From Frigidibacter sp. SD6-1 (GTDB taxonomy: Bacteria; Pseudomonadota; Alphaproteobacteria; Rhodobacterales; Rhodobacteraceae): a stretch of 64,000 nt of DNA. Location of the stretch: NCBI RefSeq assembly GCF_030143255.1, contig NZ_JARJNR010000005.1, positions 248,068 through 312,067 on the forward strand, written 5' to 3'. This document shows, piece by piece, positions 1 to 9,072 of this stretch. The translations under genes and the position numbers were made by a program. The number at the start of each line of letters is the position of its first letter. The stretch's first letter is position 1. The notes beneath the pieces were generated by a model. That model ran no database searches. It was given only the letters and a program-made list of their open reading frames with translations, and was not told the origin of the DNA.

Positions 1-495
1 TGCCCCCGCCGGACACGGGCGGATTCCGCCCCTACCCGCAGCCGGACCGCCCGCGAGTGATTCTCTCCGGCCGCTCGTGGCAGGCACGTCGATTGCGGCA
101 AGAGGCACGGGACCTGGCTGCCGCTCGAGCCATCGTCCAGCTCTATCTTTTCTCGCCCACCGCGCTCTTTCACCAACGTCGATTCTCGGACGGCTACTGG
201 CAACAGACCGGCGGCCTTTTCGGAAAATCCGTCAGAACTGACCGTTTTTTCCGCTTCTGGCGCTTCGCTTCCAGGCTTTTGCGCGAGGAAAGCCGGTTTC
301 GGTCGGGTTTCCGGAAAACCTGACTCCCCGGTTTCCGGATTTTCAACTAACCTAGCGTTACCGGGGTGATCTTCCGCAAATTTCCCCCTTCGGCGGCGAC
401 AATTTGCCGTAGGATTGTCCAAGTCTTGTCCGAGGGTTATGGCGGAACTAGAAGGAACGCCGCGCCTGTCGGGGCGCAGTATATCAGGGTGCAGA
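1..495. other. Intergenic region upstream of galU; no supported gene
   Basis: I see no convincing gene here. An open frame running in from the left edge to about position 323 has no recognisable domain, is rich in Arg/Phe, and has no good ribosome binding site. It could be the tail of a gene left of the window, but nothing supports that directly. The last 170 bases are relatively AT-rich and probably hold the promoter of the polysaccharide operon that starts at galU. No terminator or repeat stands out. Confidence 0.4.
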
Positions 496-1389
496 ATGAA
501 TCGCAGGGTTACGAAGGCGATATTCCCGGTGGCGGGGCTTGGAACACGGTTCCTGCCGGCCACCAAATCGATCCCGAAAGAGATCATGACGCTCGTCGAT
601 CGGCCGTTGATCCAGTATGCGATCGACGAGGCGCGCGCGGCGGGGATCGAGGAGTTCATCTTTGTCACCTCGCGCGGCAAGGGTGCGCTTGAGGATTACT
701 TCGACCATGCGCACGAACTTGAGGCGAACCTCGAGCGCGCGGGCAAGAAAGACCTTCTCGACATCCTGAAATCGACCAACATGGATTCGGGCGCCATCGC
801 CTATGTCCGCCAGCACAAGGCGCTTGGCCTTGGCCATGCCGTCTGGTGCGCGAGCCGCCTGATCGGCGACGAGCCGTTCGCGGTCCTTTTGCCAGACGAC
901 GTGATTGCCGCCGAAAAGCCCTGCCTGCAGCAGATGGTCGAGGCCTATCAGGAAACCGGCGGCAACATGGTTGCCGCGATGGAGGTTCCGGCCGAGAAAG
1001 CCTCGTCCTACGGCGTGCTCGACATCCGCGAGGATATGGGCGCGCTCGTATCGGTCAAGGGCATGGTCGAAAAGCCGAAGGCGGCGGAAGCGCCGTCGAA
1101 CCTTGCGGTGATCGGCCGCTACATCCTGTCGCCGGGCGTTCTGCGCAACCTCGAAGCCAAGCAGCAGGGCGCGGGCGGAGAGATCCAGCTGACCGACGCG
1201 ATCGCCCGCGAAATCGCCACGTCGAACAATGTCTATGGCTACCGCTTCCGTGGCCAGCGCTTCGACTGCGGATCGAAGGCAGGCTTCCTGCAGGCGACGG
1301 TTGCCTTCGGGCTTGCGCGGGCCGAGCTTCGTGACGAGTTCCAGCAATTCCTTCTCGAAATGACAGCCATGCGGAAGGCTGCCGAATAA
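496..1389 (+). CDS. galU: UTP--glucose-1-phosphate uridylyltransferase
   Basis: This enzyme makes UDP-glucose from UTP and glucose-1-phosphate, the sugar donor for cell-surface polysaccharides. The N-terminus carries the nucleotidyltransferase signature FPVAGLGTRFLPATK, followed by PKEIMTLVDRP, LPDDV and the late GEIQLTDAI motif, all typical of bacterial GalU. The predicted 297 residues fit the family. The frame is open upstream to 415, but ATG 496 places the conserved motif at the usual distance from the N-terminus. It lies 10 bases before galE and heads a cluster of sugar-transferase genes. A second, diverged GalU is encoded at 60196-61056. Confidence 0.95.
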   Translation: MNRRVTKAIFPVAGLGTRFLPATKSIPKEIMTLVDRPLIQYAIDEARAAGIEEFIFVTSRGKGALEDYFDHAHELEANLERAGKKDLLDILKSTNMDSGAIAYVRQHKALGLGHAVWCASRLIGDEPFAVLLPDDVIAAEKPCLQQMVEAYQETGGNMVAAMEVPAEKASSYGVLDIREDMGALVSVKGMVEKPKAAEAPSNLAVIGRYILSPGVLRNLEAKQQGAGGEIQLTDAIAREIATSNNVYGYRFRGQRFDCGSKAGFLQATVAFGLARAELRDEFQQFLLEMTAMRKAAE

Positions 1390-1399
1390 GCAGGGCTCG

Positions 1400-2386
1400 A
1401 TGCCACGACCAATTCTGGTGACCGGTGGGGCCGGCTATGTCGGCTCTCACGCTTGCAAGGCGCTTGCGCGTGCGGGTTATCTGCCGGTGACGTTCGACAG
1501 CCTGGTCACCGGCTGGCGCGACGCTGTGAAGTTCGGCCCGTTCGAGGAAGGCGATCTTGCCGACCGCGCGCGGCTCGACGAGGTTTTCGCCAAATGGCGA
1601 CCCGAAGCAGTGATGCATTTCGCCGCCCTGTCGCTGGTCGGCGACGCGATGCGCGACCCGGGGCGGTACTGGCGCGCCAATGTCCTTTCCTCGCTCAATC
1701 TCATCGAGGCGGCGGTGGCGGCTGACTGCCGCCAGTTCATCTTCTCGTCGACCTGCGCTGTCTACGGCGATCAGGACGGCGTTGTCCTGAACGAGGACAC
1801 AGCGGCCCAGCCGATCAACGCCTACGGCAAGTCGAAATATGCCATCGAGCAGATGCTGGGCGATTTCGCCGCCTCCCACGGCCTGAGGCCGGTGATCTTT
1901 CGCTATTTCAACGTGGCGGGCGCCGATCCGGATGGCGAGGTCGGAGAGTTCCACCGGCCCGAAACCCATCTTATTCCCCTGATGCTCGACGCGGTGGACG
2001 GGCAGCGCCCGGCGCTCACCGTCTTTGGCACCGATTATCCGACGGTGGACGGCACCTGCATCCGCGACTATGTGCATGTGATGGATCTGGTGGATGCACA
2101 TGTCGGGGGCCTGAGGTGGCTGGAGAGCGGCGGAGCACCGCGCATCTTCTGCCTGGGCAGCGGCAAGGGCTTTTCGGTGCGCGAGGTGATCGATCAGGCC
2201 GGGACGGTGACGAACCGCGCCGTGCCCGTCACCTATGGCGACCGCCGGGCGGGCGATGCGGTGAGTCTTGTCTGCGGATCGGAACGGGCGATGCGCGACC
2301 TGCGCTGGACGCCCGCGCGCTCGACCATGAAAGAGATGATCGCCGATGCCTGGCGCTGGCATCAGTCGGGCCACTATGACCGATAG
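1400..2386 (+). CDS. galE: UDP-glucose 4-epimerase
   Basis: GalE interconverts UDP-glucose and UDP-galactose with bound NAD. The protein has 328 residues. It starts with the Rossmann motif VTGGAGYVGSH, contains the catalytic serine region SSTCAVYG and the catalytic YGKSK (Tyr-x-x-x-Lys), and has the downstream RYFNVAGAD element. These make it an extended short-chain dehydrogenase of the GalE type. It uses the product of the galU gene directly before it. The next gene starts inside its last codons, so the genes are very likely cotranscribed. Confidence 0.94.
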   Translation: MPRPILVTGGAGYVGSHACKALARAGYLPVTFDSLVTGWRDAVKFGPFEEGDLADRARLDEVFAKWRPEAVMHFAALSLVGDAMRDPGRYWRANVLSSLNLIEAAVAADCRQFIFSSTCAVYGDQDGVVLNEDTAAQPINAYGKSKYAIEQMLGDFAASHGLRPVIFRYFNVAGADPDGEVGEFHRPETHLIPLMLDAVDGQRPALTVFGTDYPTVDGTCIRDYVHVMDLVDAHVGGLRWLESGGAPRIFCLGSGKGFSVREVIDQAGTVTNRAVPVTYGDRRAGDAVSLVCGSERAMRDLRWTPARSTMKEMIADAWRWHQSGHYDR

Positions 2387-3581
2387 GCCACCGCTTCGCA
2401 TTCTCGACATCACGCGCCTCGTGGCGCGCGCTGACGGCGGGCCGCTGACCGGCATCGACCGGGTGGAGCGCGCCTATCTGAAGGGGCTGATCGCTGCGCA
2501 CGCGCCCTTCTACCTGGCGAGCCGTGCCGCCCTTGGGTGGCTGCTGATCGACGGGGCGGACGCGCGCAAGGTTCTCGGCTGGATCGACAATGTGGCGAGC
2601 CTGCCCACGCCCGGCCTCGCCGGGCGCATCCTGTCCGGCCCGCGCCGGACCCCCGCGCTTGAAGCCGCGCTGCGCGAGATCGCCGTCGCGCGCCTCAGGC
2701 CGGGCGCGCTGCCAGGCTGGCTCAAGCGCCGCGCCGAGGGCAAAGGCAGTTGGATATCGGTCGGCCACATGAACCTCGCCGACCGGACCCTGCGCAACGC
2801 CCGCAAGGCCGGGCTGCAGACGGCCGTGATGCTGCATGACGCGATACCTCTCGACCATCCCAACTGGTCTGCGACCGGCGCGACCGAACGGTTTGCTGCA
2901 GCTCTGGAAGGTGCTGCCAGCCAGGCCGACGTCATCTTCTGCCCCTCGCAGTCGGCGGCAAGGCGCCTTGCGCTGCATATGCAGCCCGAAGGCAAGGTGC
3001 TGGTCGCGCCATTGGGCGTCGAATGCGCCGAGGCCGATGCCGCGCTGATCCCGGCGAGCTTCCGGCCCGAACATGCAAGCTTCGTCTGCCTCGGCACGAT
3101 CGAGCCGCGCAAGAACATCGGCCTGCTTCTCAATGTCTGGACGCAGCTTCAGGCGCATCTGCCCGCGGCCTCCGTCCCGCACCTCCATCTGGTCGGCCGC
3201 CGGGGCTGGGGCAGCGATGCGCTGCTCGGTCATCTCGCGCGGTCCTCGCTCCACGGTCGCTACATCTTCCAGCACACGGGCCTGCCCGACGCAGCGGTCG
3301 CGGCCATGCTGGTGAAATCCCGCGCGCTTCTGGCGCCCAGCCGGGCCGAAGGTTTCGGTTTTCCACCGGCCGAGGCGGCCGCCATGGGGGTTCCAGTGAT
3401 CGCGACCGACCTGTCGGTGACGCAGGAAGTGATCGGCCATTATGCCACCTACCTGCCGCCCGACGATCCGCAGGCCTGGGTCGAGGCGATCCTGCCGCTG
3501 TCTGCCCCCGGCAACAGACGCGCACCTTTGGCGCTGCCCGACTGGACAGAGCATTTCAACCTGGTCTTTAATCACATCTGA
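2376..3581 (+). CDS. Glycosyltransferase family 1/GT4
   Basis: This is a predicted GT-B-fold retaining glycosyltransferase of 401 residues that adds a sugar to a growing surface glycan. The C-terminal half has the family signature: GTIEPRKNIGLLLNVW, then the EGFGFPPAEAAAMGVPVI segment with the two conserved glutamates. The N-terminal half is poorly conserved and should bind the acceptor. The chosen ATG at 2376 overlaps the end of galE by 11 bases, a common translational-coupling arrangement. An in-frame upstream start at 2346 would overlap galE further and is less likely. Sugar and acceptor cannot be told from the sequence. Confidence 0.85.
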   Translation: MTDRPPLRILDITRLVARADGGPLTGIDRVERAYLKGLIAAHAPFYLASRAALGWLLIDGADARKVLGWIDNVASLPTPGLAGRILSGPRRTPALEAALREIAVARLRPGALPGWLKRRAEGKGSWISVGHMNLADRTLRNARKAGLQTAVMLHDAIPLDHPNWSATGATERFAAALEGAASQADVIFCPSQSAARRLALHMQPEGKVLVAPLGVECAEADAALIPASFRPEHASFVCLGTIEPRKNIGLLLNVWTQLQAHLPAASVPHLHLVGRRGWGSDALLGHLARSSLHGRYIFQHTGLPDAAVAAMLVKSRALLAPSRAEGFGFPPAEAAAMGVPVIATDLSVTQEVIGHYATYLPPDDPQAWVEAILPLSAPGNRRAPLALPDWTEHFNLVFNHI

Positions 3582-3621
3582 TAGCCGTTGCGCTGAACGA
3601 ACGACGGGCCGGGGAAATCGA

Positions 3622-4632
3622 GTGAGGGTCTGGGAGAGATACCGTCTGCGTCTGACCCGCAAGCGCCTGCGCTTTCGCGCATTCCGCAAGCGGCGTGAAC
3701 TGACGCCGGTGAAGGACCGGACCCGCCAGATCGGCAGGCAGGCGATCCTGCTTTTCTCGACGGTGCGCAACGAACGGCCGCGCCTGCCTTTTTTCCTCAC
3801 CTATTACCGGACGCTCGGCATCAATCACTTTCTGTTCGTCGACAACGGATCGGACGACGGGACGGCGGACTATCTGGCCGCCCAGCCCGATGTCTCGCTC
3901 TGGACCACGCGCCGCAGCTATCAGAAGGCGCGGTTCGGCGTCGACTGGATGAACCACCTTCTGCGTCGGCACGGCACCGGACACTGGACGCTGACCGTCG
4001 ATGTCGACGAATTCTTCACCTATCCCTATTGCGATACCCGCCCCATCCGCGCCCTGACCGACTGGCTGGATTCCTACGGCGTCCGCTCGTTCCCCGCGAT
4101 GCTTCTCGACATGTATCCCAAAGGGCCGGTCGGCGCGCGGACCTATGCCGAGGGCCAGAACCCGTTCGAGATTGCCGATCATTTCGATAGCGGCAATTAC
4201 ATGATCTCGCGCAATCCGCTTTATGGAAACCTCTGGATCCAGGGCGGGCCCAGGGCGCGCACCTATTTCGCCGGCGCGCCAGAAAACGCCCCTGCGCTGA
4301 ACAAGATCCCGCTGGTCAAGTGGCACCGGACTTACACCTATGTGAATTCCACCCACATGCTTCTGCCGCGCAGCCTGAACCAGACCTTCGATACCGAAGG
4401 CGGCGAGATGACGTCCGGTTGCCTGATGCATGCGAAATTTCTGTCGCTCTTCCCGGTGAAGGTTCAGGAAGAGGCGGCGCGTCGAGAGCATTTCGGCCAA
4501 AGCCGCGAATACCGGGCCTATGCGGCCGATGACGCAGCATCCGTCGATTTCTGGTGCCCCTTCAGCGAGAAGTTCATCAACTGGCGGCAACTGGAAATCC
4601 TTGGCCTCATCTCGAAGGGCAGCTGGGCATGA
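3622..4632 (+). CDS. Glycosyltransferase family 2-like protein
   Basis: This 336-residue protein resembles the Glyco_tranf_2_4 group often found in alphaproteobacterial polysaccharide loci. It has a GT-A-like beginning (ILLFSTVRNERPRLPFFLTYY), an FVDNGSDDGT nucleotide-binding segment and a VDVDEFF motif carrying the metal-binding Asp residues. No membrane segments are seen, so it is probably cytoplasmic. The GTG at 3622 is chosen because it gives a Lys/Arg-rich start just before the domain. The open frame extends upstream but overlaps the previous gene with unconserved sequence. Its stop overlaps the next start codon (ATGA). Confidence 0.82.
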   Translation: MRVWERYRLRLTRKRLRFRAFRKRRELTPVKDRTRQIGRQAILLFSTVRNERPRLPFFLTYYRTLGINHFLFVDNGSDDGTADYLAAQPDVSLWTTRRSYQKARFGVDWMNHLLRRHGTGHWTLTVDVDEFFTYPYCDTRPIRALTDWLDSYGVRSFPAMLLDMYPKGPVGARTYAEGQNPFEIADHFDSGNYMISRNPLYGNLWIQGGPRARTYFAGAPENAPALNKIPLVKWHRTYTYVNSTHMLLPRSLNQTFDTEGGEMTSGCLMHAKFLSLFPVKVQEEAARREHFGQSREYRAYAADDAASVDFWCPFSEKFINWRQLEILGLISKGSWA

Positions 4633-6326
4633 GCGTCGGCGTCATCATGCTCTGCCACACCGCCCTGGGCCGCGCCGCCGAAGTGGCGCGATTCTGGGCG
4701 GAAGGCGGCTCTCCCGTGGTCGTCCATGTCGATGCCCGCGTGTCGGAAAAGGCGGTCGGCGAATTCCGGGCCACGCTCTCGGACCTGCCGCAGATCAGCT
4801 TTTCGCGGCGCTTTCCCTGCGAATGGGGCACCTTCGGCCTTGTCGCCGCAACCCTTGAAGCCGCGACGGACATGCTGGCCCGCCATGGGAACGTCAGCCA
4901 TGTCTACCTCGCCTCGGGCTCGTGCCTGCCGCTGCGGCCACACCGGGAACTGACCGACTATCTGCAGGCGCACCCGAGGACCGATTTCATCGAAAGCGTC
5001 ACCACCGAGGACGTGCCCTGGATCGTCGACGGGCTGGCGCAGGAACGGTTCACCTTGCGCTTTCCTTTCGCCTGGCGCACGCAACGGCGGCTTTTCGACG
5101 GCTATGTCCGCCTTCAAAGGCGGCTGGGCGTCAAGCGGCGCATCCCCGCGGGGATCGAGCCGCATATGGGCTCGCAATGGTGGTGCCTCACGCGCCGCAC
5201 GCTTTCCTCGATCCTCGAAGACCCGCGCCGGGCGGAATATGACCGCTATTTTCGCCGGGTCTGGATACCCGACGAAAGCTATTTCCAGACACTGGCGCGG
5301 CTTTATTCGACCAGGCTCGAAAGCCGGTCGCTGACCCTGTCGAAGTTCGACGTCACCGGCAAGCCGCACACATTCTATGACGACCATCTGCAACTTTTGC
5401 GGCGGTCGGACTGTTTCGTTGCCCGCAAGATCTGGCCCCAGGCCGAAATCCTCTATCGCACCTTCCTCGCCCCGCAGGCCGAAGGCCAGCCCCGCACCGA
5501 ACCGCAACCCGGCAAGATCGACCGCCTTTTTGCCCGCGCGGTCGAGCGCCGCCGCCACGGGCGCCCGGGGCTTTACATGCAAAGCCGCTTTCCGGCGCGC
5601 GACCGCGAAAACGGCAAGACCTGCGCGCCCTATTCGGTCTTTCAGGGCTTTTCCGACCTCTTCGAGGATTTCCCGAGCTGGCTGACCAAATCGTCGGGCA
5701 GCCGGGCGCACGGCCATCTGTTTGCCCCGACGGGCGTCGAGTTTGCCGGCGGCGATCCGGTCTTCGAAGGGGCCCTGCCGTCGGTCGCGGCGCTAAGAGA
5801 TTACAATCCGCGCGCGTTCCTCACCAACCTTCTGTGGAACACGCGCGGCGAGCGGCAATCCTTCCAGACCAGCCCGCGCGATCTGCAGGCGCTGAACGAA
5901 TTCATCGCAACCGATGCGAATGCGCAGGTTTCGGTCATTTCCGGCGCCTGGGCGATCCCGCTCTATCTGTCCGACGCGGCCTTTGCCTCGGTCCGGGCCG
6001 AGGCCGCGCGGCTTCAGCAGATCGAGACCCTGCATCTGGCACTTCTGCGTTCGGCCGAGGTGAAGGCGCGGGTGCGGATATGGACACTCGCCGATTTCCT
6101 CGAAAGTCCGATGGAACATCTTCAGGCCATCGTCGACGAGATCGCGCCACGCGCGCCGCGCTCGATCAGCGAAGTGCCGCGTATGGTCGATCTGTCGGGC
6201 TTTCCCCAGTTCCTGCAGAACCTCAAGAACCAGGGCATGCAGCCGACGCTCGTCGGCGATTTCCCGATGGTTCTGGGCGACGCGCCGCGCGGTCCGGCAC
6301 GCGGGCGGCCCTATCTGGTGCGCTAG
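4629..6326 (+). CDS. Beta-1,6-N-acetylglucosaminyltransferase-like protein with C-terminal extension (GT14, DUF5928-type)
   Basis: Residues 1 to about 270 look like a Core-2/I-branching (GT14) transferase. They begin VGVIMLCHTALGRAAEVARF and include VYLASGSCLPLRP and the acceptor-region motif GSQWWCLTRRT. The remaining 300 residues form a second region of the kind seen in Rhodobacteraceae homologues, with no known catalytic motif. It contains FQGFSDLFEDFPSW and NLLWNTRG. The start ATG overlaps the previous stop codon. The neighbours are glycosyltransferases and a sulfotransferase, so a role in building a decorated surface glycan is likely. The donor sugar is inferred only from the family. Confidence 0.8.
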   Translation: MSVGVIMLCHTALGRAAEVARFWAEGGSPVVVHVDARVSEKAVGEFRATLSDLPQISFSRRFPCEWGTFGLVAATLEAATDMLARHGNVSHVYLASGSCLPLRPHRELTDYLQAHPRTDFIESVTTEDVPWIVDGLAQERFTLRFPFAWRTQRRLFDGYVRLQRRLGVKRRIPAGIEPHMGSQWWCLTRRTLSSILEDPRRAEYDRYFRRVWIPDESYFQTLARLYSTRLESRSLTLSKFDVTGKPHTFYDDHLQLLRRSDCFVARKIWPQAEILYRTFLAPQAEGQPRTEPQPGKIDRLFARAVERRRHGRPGLYMQSRFPARDRENGKTCAPYSVFQGFSDLFEDFPSWLTKSSGSRAHGHLFAPTGVEFAGGDPVFEGALPSVAALRDYNPRAFLTNLLWNTRGERQSFQTSPRDLQALNEFIATDANAQVSVISGAWAIPLYLSDAAFASVRAEAARLQQIETLHLALLRSAEVKARVRIWTLADFLESPMEHLQAIVDEIAPRAPRSISEVPRMVDLSGFPQFLQNLKNQGMQPTLVGDFPMVLGDAPRGPARGRPYLVR

Positions 6327-6329
6327 GGC

Positions 6330-7688
6330 ATGGCACGCTTCACCAGCTTCGTGATCCTCGCCGCCATGCGGACCGGATCGAATTTTCTGGAAGAAAGCCT
6401 GAATGCCGTGCCTGGTCTTGCGTCGCATGGCGAGGCCTTCAATCCGGTTTTCATCGGTTTTCCCAAGCGCGAGGAACTTTTCGGCATCTCAATGGCAGCA
6501 CGCGATGCCAATCCCGGGGCGCTGATCGATCTGATCCGCCGCGCGCCGGGTCTGAACGGGTTCCGGCTTTTCCCTGATCACGATCCGCGCGCGCTCGACC
6601 TCGTGCTGGCCGATCCTTCCTGCGCCAAGATCATTCTCAGCCGGAATCCGGCGGAAAGCTATGTCAGCCTCGGAATCGCGCGGGCAACGGGGCAGTGGAA
6701 GCTCGGCAATGTGCGCCGCCGGAAAGAGGCGCGCATCAGATTCGATGAGGCGGCTTTCCACGCCTATCTCGACGAACTGGGGACATTCCAGTCAACGGTC
6801 AGACAAGCGCTGCAGACCAGCGGACAGACCGCCTTTCACCTGACCTACGGCGATCTCGGCGACGAGGAGGTGATCCGCGGCCTTTGCCGGTTTCTTGGCG
6901 TCGATGGCGAGGCGGCGAAGCCTGCGCGCAGCATCGTGCCGCAAAACCCCGGGCCGCTGACCGACAAGGTGACCAACCCGCGTGAGATGACCTCAGCGCT
7001 TGCGCGTCTCGATCCTTTCGGCCTGTCGCAGGCGCCAAGCTTCGAAGTCACCCGTGGCCCGCAGGTCCCGACCTTCATCGCTGCCAAGGCACCGCTGCTG
7101 TTCCTGCCGATTCCCGGCGGCCCGTCGACCACGGTCGATCGCTGGCTTTCGGCCTTCGGGCCCACAGAAACCGGATTCACCCAGAAGACGCTCAAGGACT
7201 GGATGCGCAGCCATCCGGAACTCCGCCGCTTCACCGCCCTTCGCCACCCTCTCTTGCGGGCCTTCGCGGCGTTCGAAAATTTCCTCGGGCCCGGGTTTGA
7301 CAGCGCGACACGGCAGCAGATTTCGCGGAATTACAAGATCGCGGTGGCGCCCACATCGGAGGCCTTCGCCGGCTTCCTCGGCTTTCTGAGGGCCAACCTC
7401 AACGGTCAGACCCCGCACAGGACGGCGCCGGGCTGGGCCAGCCAGAGCGCGATGATCAATGGTTTCCAGCAGCTCTACGCGCCCGATCTCGTCGCGCGCG
7501 AGGACCGGATCGAAGCTGCGCTCGGCTATCTCTGCGCGGACCTCGGGCTTTCTACGCCAAGGTTCGAGGCCGAGGATGACCTGGCGAAGCGGCTGAGCGC
7601 GCTCGGCCGGAAAGACGAGCTGAACGCAGCCGCCCGTCAGGCCTATGCGCGCGATTATCTGGCTTTCGGCTTCGGCGACTGGGCGTAG
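6330..7688 (+). CDS. Stf0/NodH-like sulfotransferase, probable two-domain protein
   Basis: The protein has 452 residues. Its N-terminal half resembles Stf0/NodH sulfotransferases, which move sulfate from PAPS to a carbohydrate. The segment VILAAMRTGSNFLEESLN corresponds to the 5'-phosphosulfate-binding loop, and KIILSRNPAESYVSL to the 3'-phosphate-binding Arg/Ser strand. Around residue 250 a second sulfotransferase-like unit seems to start, with LLFLPIPGGPSTTVDRWL and FTALRHPLLRAFAAFENF recalling the sulfotransferase family 2 motifs in weakened form. It begins three bases after the previous gene and ends the polysaccharide operon. It converges on ptsN with a gap of only six bases. Confidence 0.78.
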   Translation: MARFTSFVILAAMRTGSNFLEESLNAVPGLASHGEAFNPVFIGFPKREELFGISMAARDANPGALIDLIRRAPGLNGFRLFPDHDPRALDLVLADPSCAKIILSRNPAESYVSLGIARATGQWKLGNVRRRKEARIRFDEAAFHAYLDELGTFQSTVRQALQTSGQTAFHLTYGDLGDEEVIRGLCRFLGVDGEAAKPARSIVPQNPGPLTDKVTNPREMTSALARLDPFGLSQAPSFEVTRGPQVPTFIAAKAPLLFLPIPGGPSTTVDRWLSAFGPTETGFTQKTLKDWMRSHPELRRFTALRHPLLRAFAAFENFLGPGFDSATRQQISRNYKIAVAPTSEAFAGFLGFLRANLNGQTPHRTAPGWASQSAMINGFQQLYAPDLVAREDRIEAALGYLCADLGLSTPRFEAEDDLAKRLSALGRKDELNAAARQAYARDYLAFGFGDWA

Positions 7689-7694
7689 GCCGCC

Positions 7695-8159
7695 TCAGGC
7701 CGCCTGTATCGACCGCAGATCGGTCAGAACCGCATGCAGGGCTGCAGGATCGCTGTTCTGGCGCAGCTTGATGCGCGTCTGCTCCTCGCGCAGCGTGCGC
7801 GAGACGGTCGCGAGCGCCTTCAGATGTTCGACGCCCGCATCCTTCGGCGCGAAGAGCGCGAAGATCAGATCGACCGGCACGCGATCGACCGAATCGAAAT
7901 CGACAGGCCGTTCGAGGCGGATGAAGACCCCGGCCATCTTCTCAAGCCCGTCGAGGCGCGCATGCGGCAGCGCGACGCCGTTGCCGACCCCGGTCGGACC
8001 AAGCGTCTCCCGCTCCTGCAAGGCGTCGAAGGTTGCGTCGCCGTCCAGCCCGTAGACGGCCTGGGCGATGTCGCCCAGGTCCTGGAAGAGCCGCTTCTTG
8101 CTTGCGGTGCCGGCCATGACCCGCACCGCATTCGCGCTCAGGAAGCTCGATAGGTCCAT
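7695..8159 (-). CDS. ptsN: PTS IIA-like nitrogen regulatory protein EIIA-Ntr
   Basis: This is a 154-residue EIIA domain of the fructose/mannitol class. It takes part in the nitrogen-related phosphotransfer system, a regulatory rather than sugar-transporting relay. The motif GVGNGVALPHARL contains the phosphorylated histidine, and the PVDLIFALFAP segment is also typical. The ATG at 8159 matches the usual N-terminus; the frame extends a further 10 codons upstream without support. It lies directly behind hpf, 26 bases away, as in many proteobacteria. Confidence 0.9.
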   Translation of the reverse strand: MDLSSFLSANAVRVMAGTASKKRLFQDLGDIAQAVYGLDGDATFDALQERETLGPTGVGNGVALPHARLDGLEKMAGVFIRLERPVDFDSVDRVPVDLIFALFAPKDAGVEHLKALATVSRTLREEQTRIKLRQNSDPAALHAVLTDLRSIQAA

Positions 8160-8185
8160 TCCACCTGTCCTCGTCGGGCCGCCCG

Positions 8186-8761
8186 TCAATTGCGACCGGC
8201 CGGATCGATCCAGCCAACATTGCGATCCTCGCGACGGTAGACGACATTGACCCTACCGTGCTTTTCATTGCGGAAGACGAGAAACGGCGCGCCCACCAGT
8301 TCCATCTGCATCACCGCCTCGCCGACCGAAAGCGAAGGGATCTTCGTCTCCGTCTCGGCGATGATGATCGGTTGCAGCGATGCGCCGTCTGCTTCTTCCG
8401 CCTCGTCTTCAGCGGCGAGCACATACATGGGCGCCTCGTCGAATTCAACCGGTGCCCTGCGGTCACGGTGATGATCGCGCAGACGGCGCTTGTAGCGGCG
8501 CACCTGCTTGTCGAGCCGCTCTCGCGCGGCCTCGAACGCCTCGTAGACTTCGTGCGCCTGGCCGCGCGAAGCGACATGGAGGCCGGTCGACAGATGTACC
8601 GTCACCTCGCACAGGTAAGTACTCGCGTCCCGCGCGAAAACGATCGTCGCATCGGTCGGCCGCTGGGCATATTTCTCGAGCGTCTCAGTAAGCTCGGACT
8701 TCACATGGGTCTGCAGGGCCTCGCCCACATCCATCTGCCTGCCGCTGATCTGATAACGCAT
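8186..8761 (-). CDS. hpf: Long-form ribosome hibernation promoting factor
   Basis: This 191-residue protein dimerises and silences 70S ribosomes in stationary phase or stress. It has the N-terminal RaiA/HPF fold (MRYQISGRQMDVGEAL...), a charged linker, and the C-terminal dimerisation domain of the long form (PMYVLAAEDEAEEADG then ETKIPSLSVGEAVMQMEL). Two ATG codons are adjacent. A strong Shine-Dalgarno AGGAGG stands five bases before the second one at 8761, which I choose. The usual neighbour rpoN is not found between lptB and hpf here. Confidence 0.92.
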   Translation of the reverse strand: MRYQISGRQMDVGEALQTHVKSELTETLEKYAQRPTDATIVFARDASTYLCEVTVHLSTGLHVASRGQAHEVYEAFEAARERLDKQVRRYKRRLRDHHRDRRAPVEFDEAPMYVLAAEDEAEEADGASLQPIIIAETETKIPSLSVGEAVMQMELVGAPFLVFRNEKHGRVNVVYRREDRNVGWIDPAGRN

Positions 8762-9024
8762 CATTGCCTCCTGTGCGTGAAAAGGGTGCCTTCTCGGTCC
8801 ACCTCTTGCCGGGTGTCCGGAAAGTCTGGTCTTGGGGAAATTCGGGCCTTGCACCGGGGCGATCCGATCGGCTCGGGACGGGGCCGGATGGGTCGCGCAA
8901 ACGGGGGCGGTGGGATTGGGCATTTGTGATATTTGGCGCCAGTTCTGCCGCTTCTGTCAACGGCTTCCTTTTCGACATAGGCGCGGAATGCGGCACCGCA
9001 AGGGCGAGGGGCGCGACCGCAGGG

Positions 9025-9052
9025 CCGAAAAATCTTCGCGAAGATTTTTCGG
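9025..9052 (-). terminator. Perfect 28-base palindrome, likely transcription terminator after lptB
   Basis: The sequence from 9025 to 9052 is a perfect inverted repeat centred on TTCG|CGAA, with runs of A and T inside the arms. Its transcript on either strand gives a stable hairpin with a U-tract in the 3' arm. It lies 21 bases past the stop codon of lptB and upstream of hpf, so it should end the lpt transcript. Confidence 0.7.
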
Positions 9053-9072
9053 CGGCAACCGGCCGACAGGGA

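Noticed and set aside
57-323. Possible 88-residue protein at the left edge
   Set aside because: No domain, GTG start without ribosome binding site, composition unlike real genes in the window.
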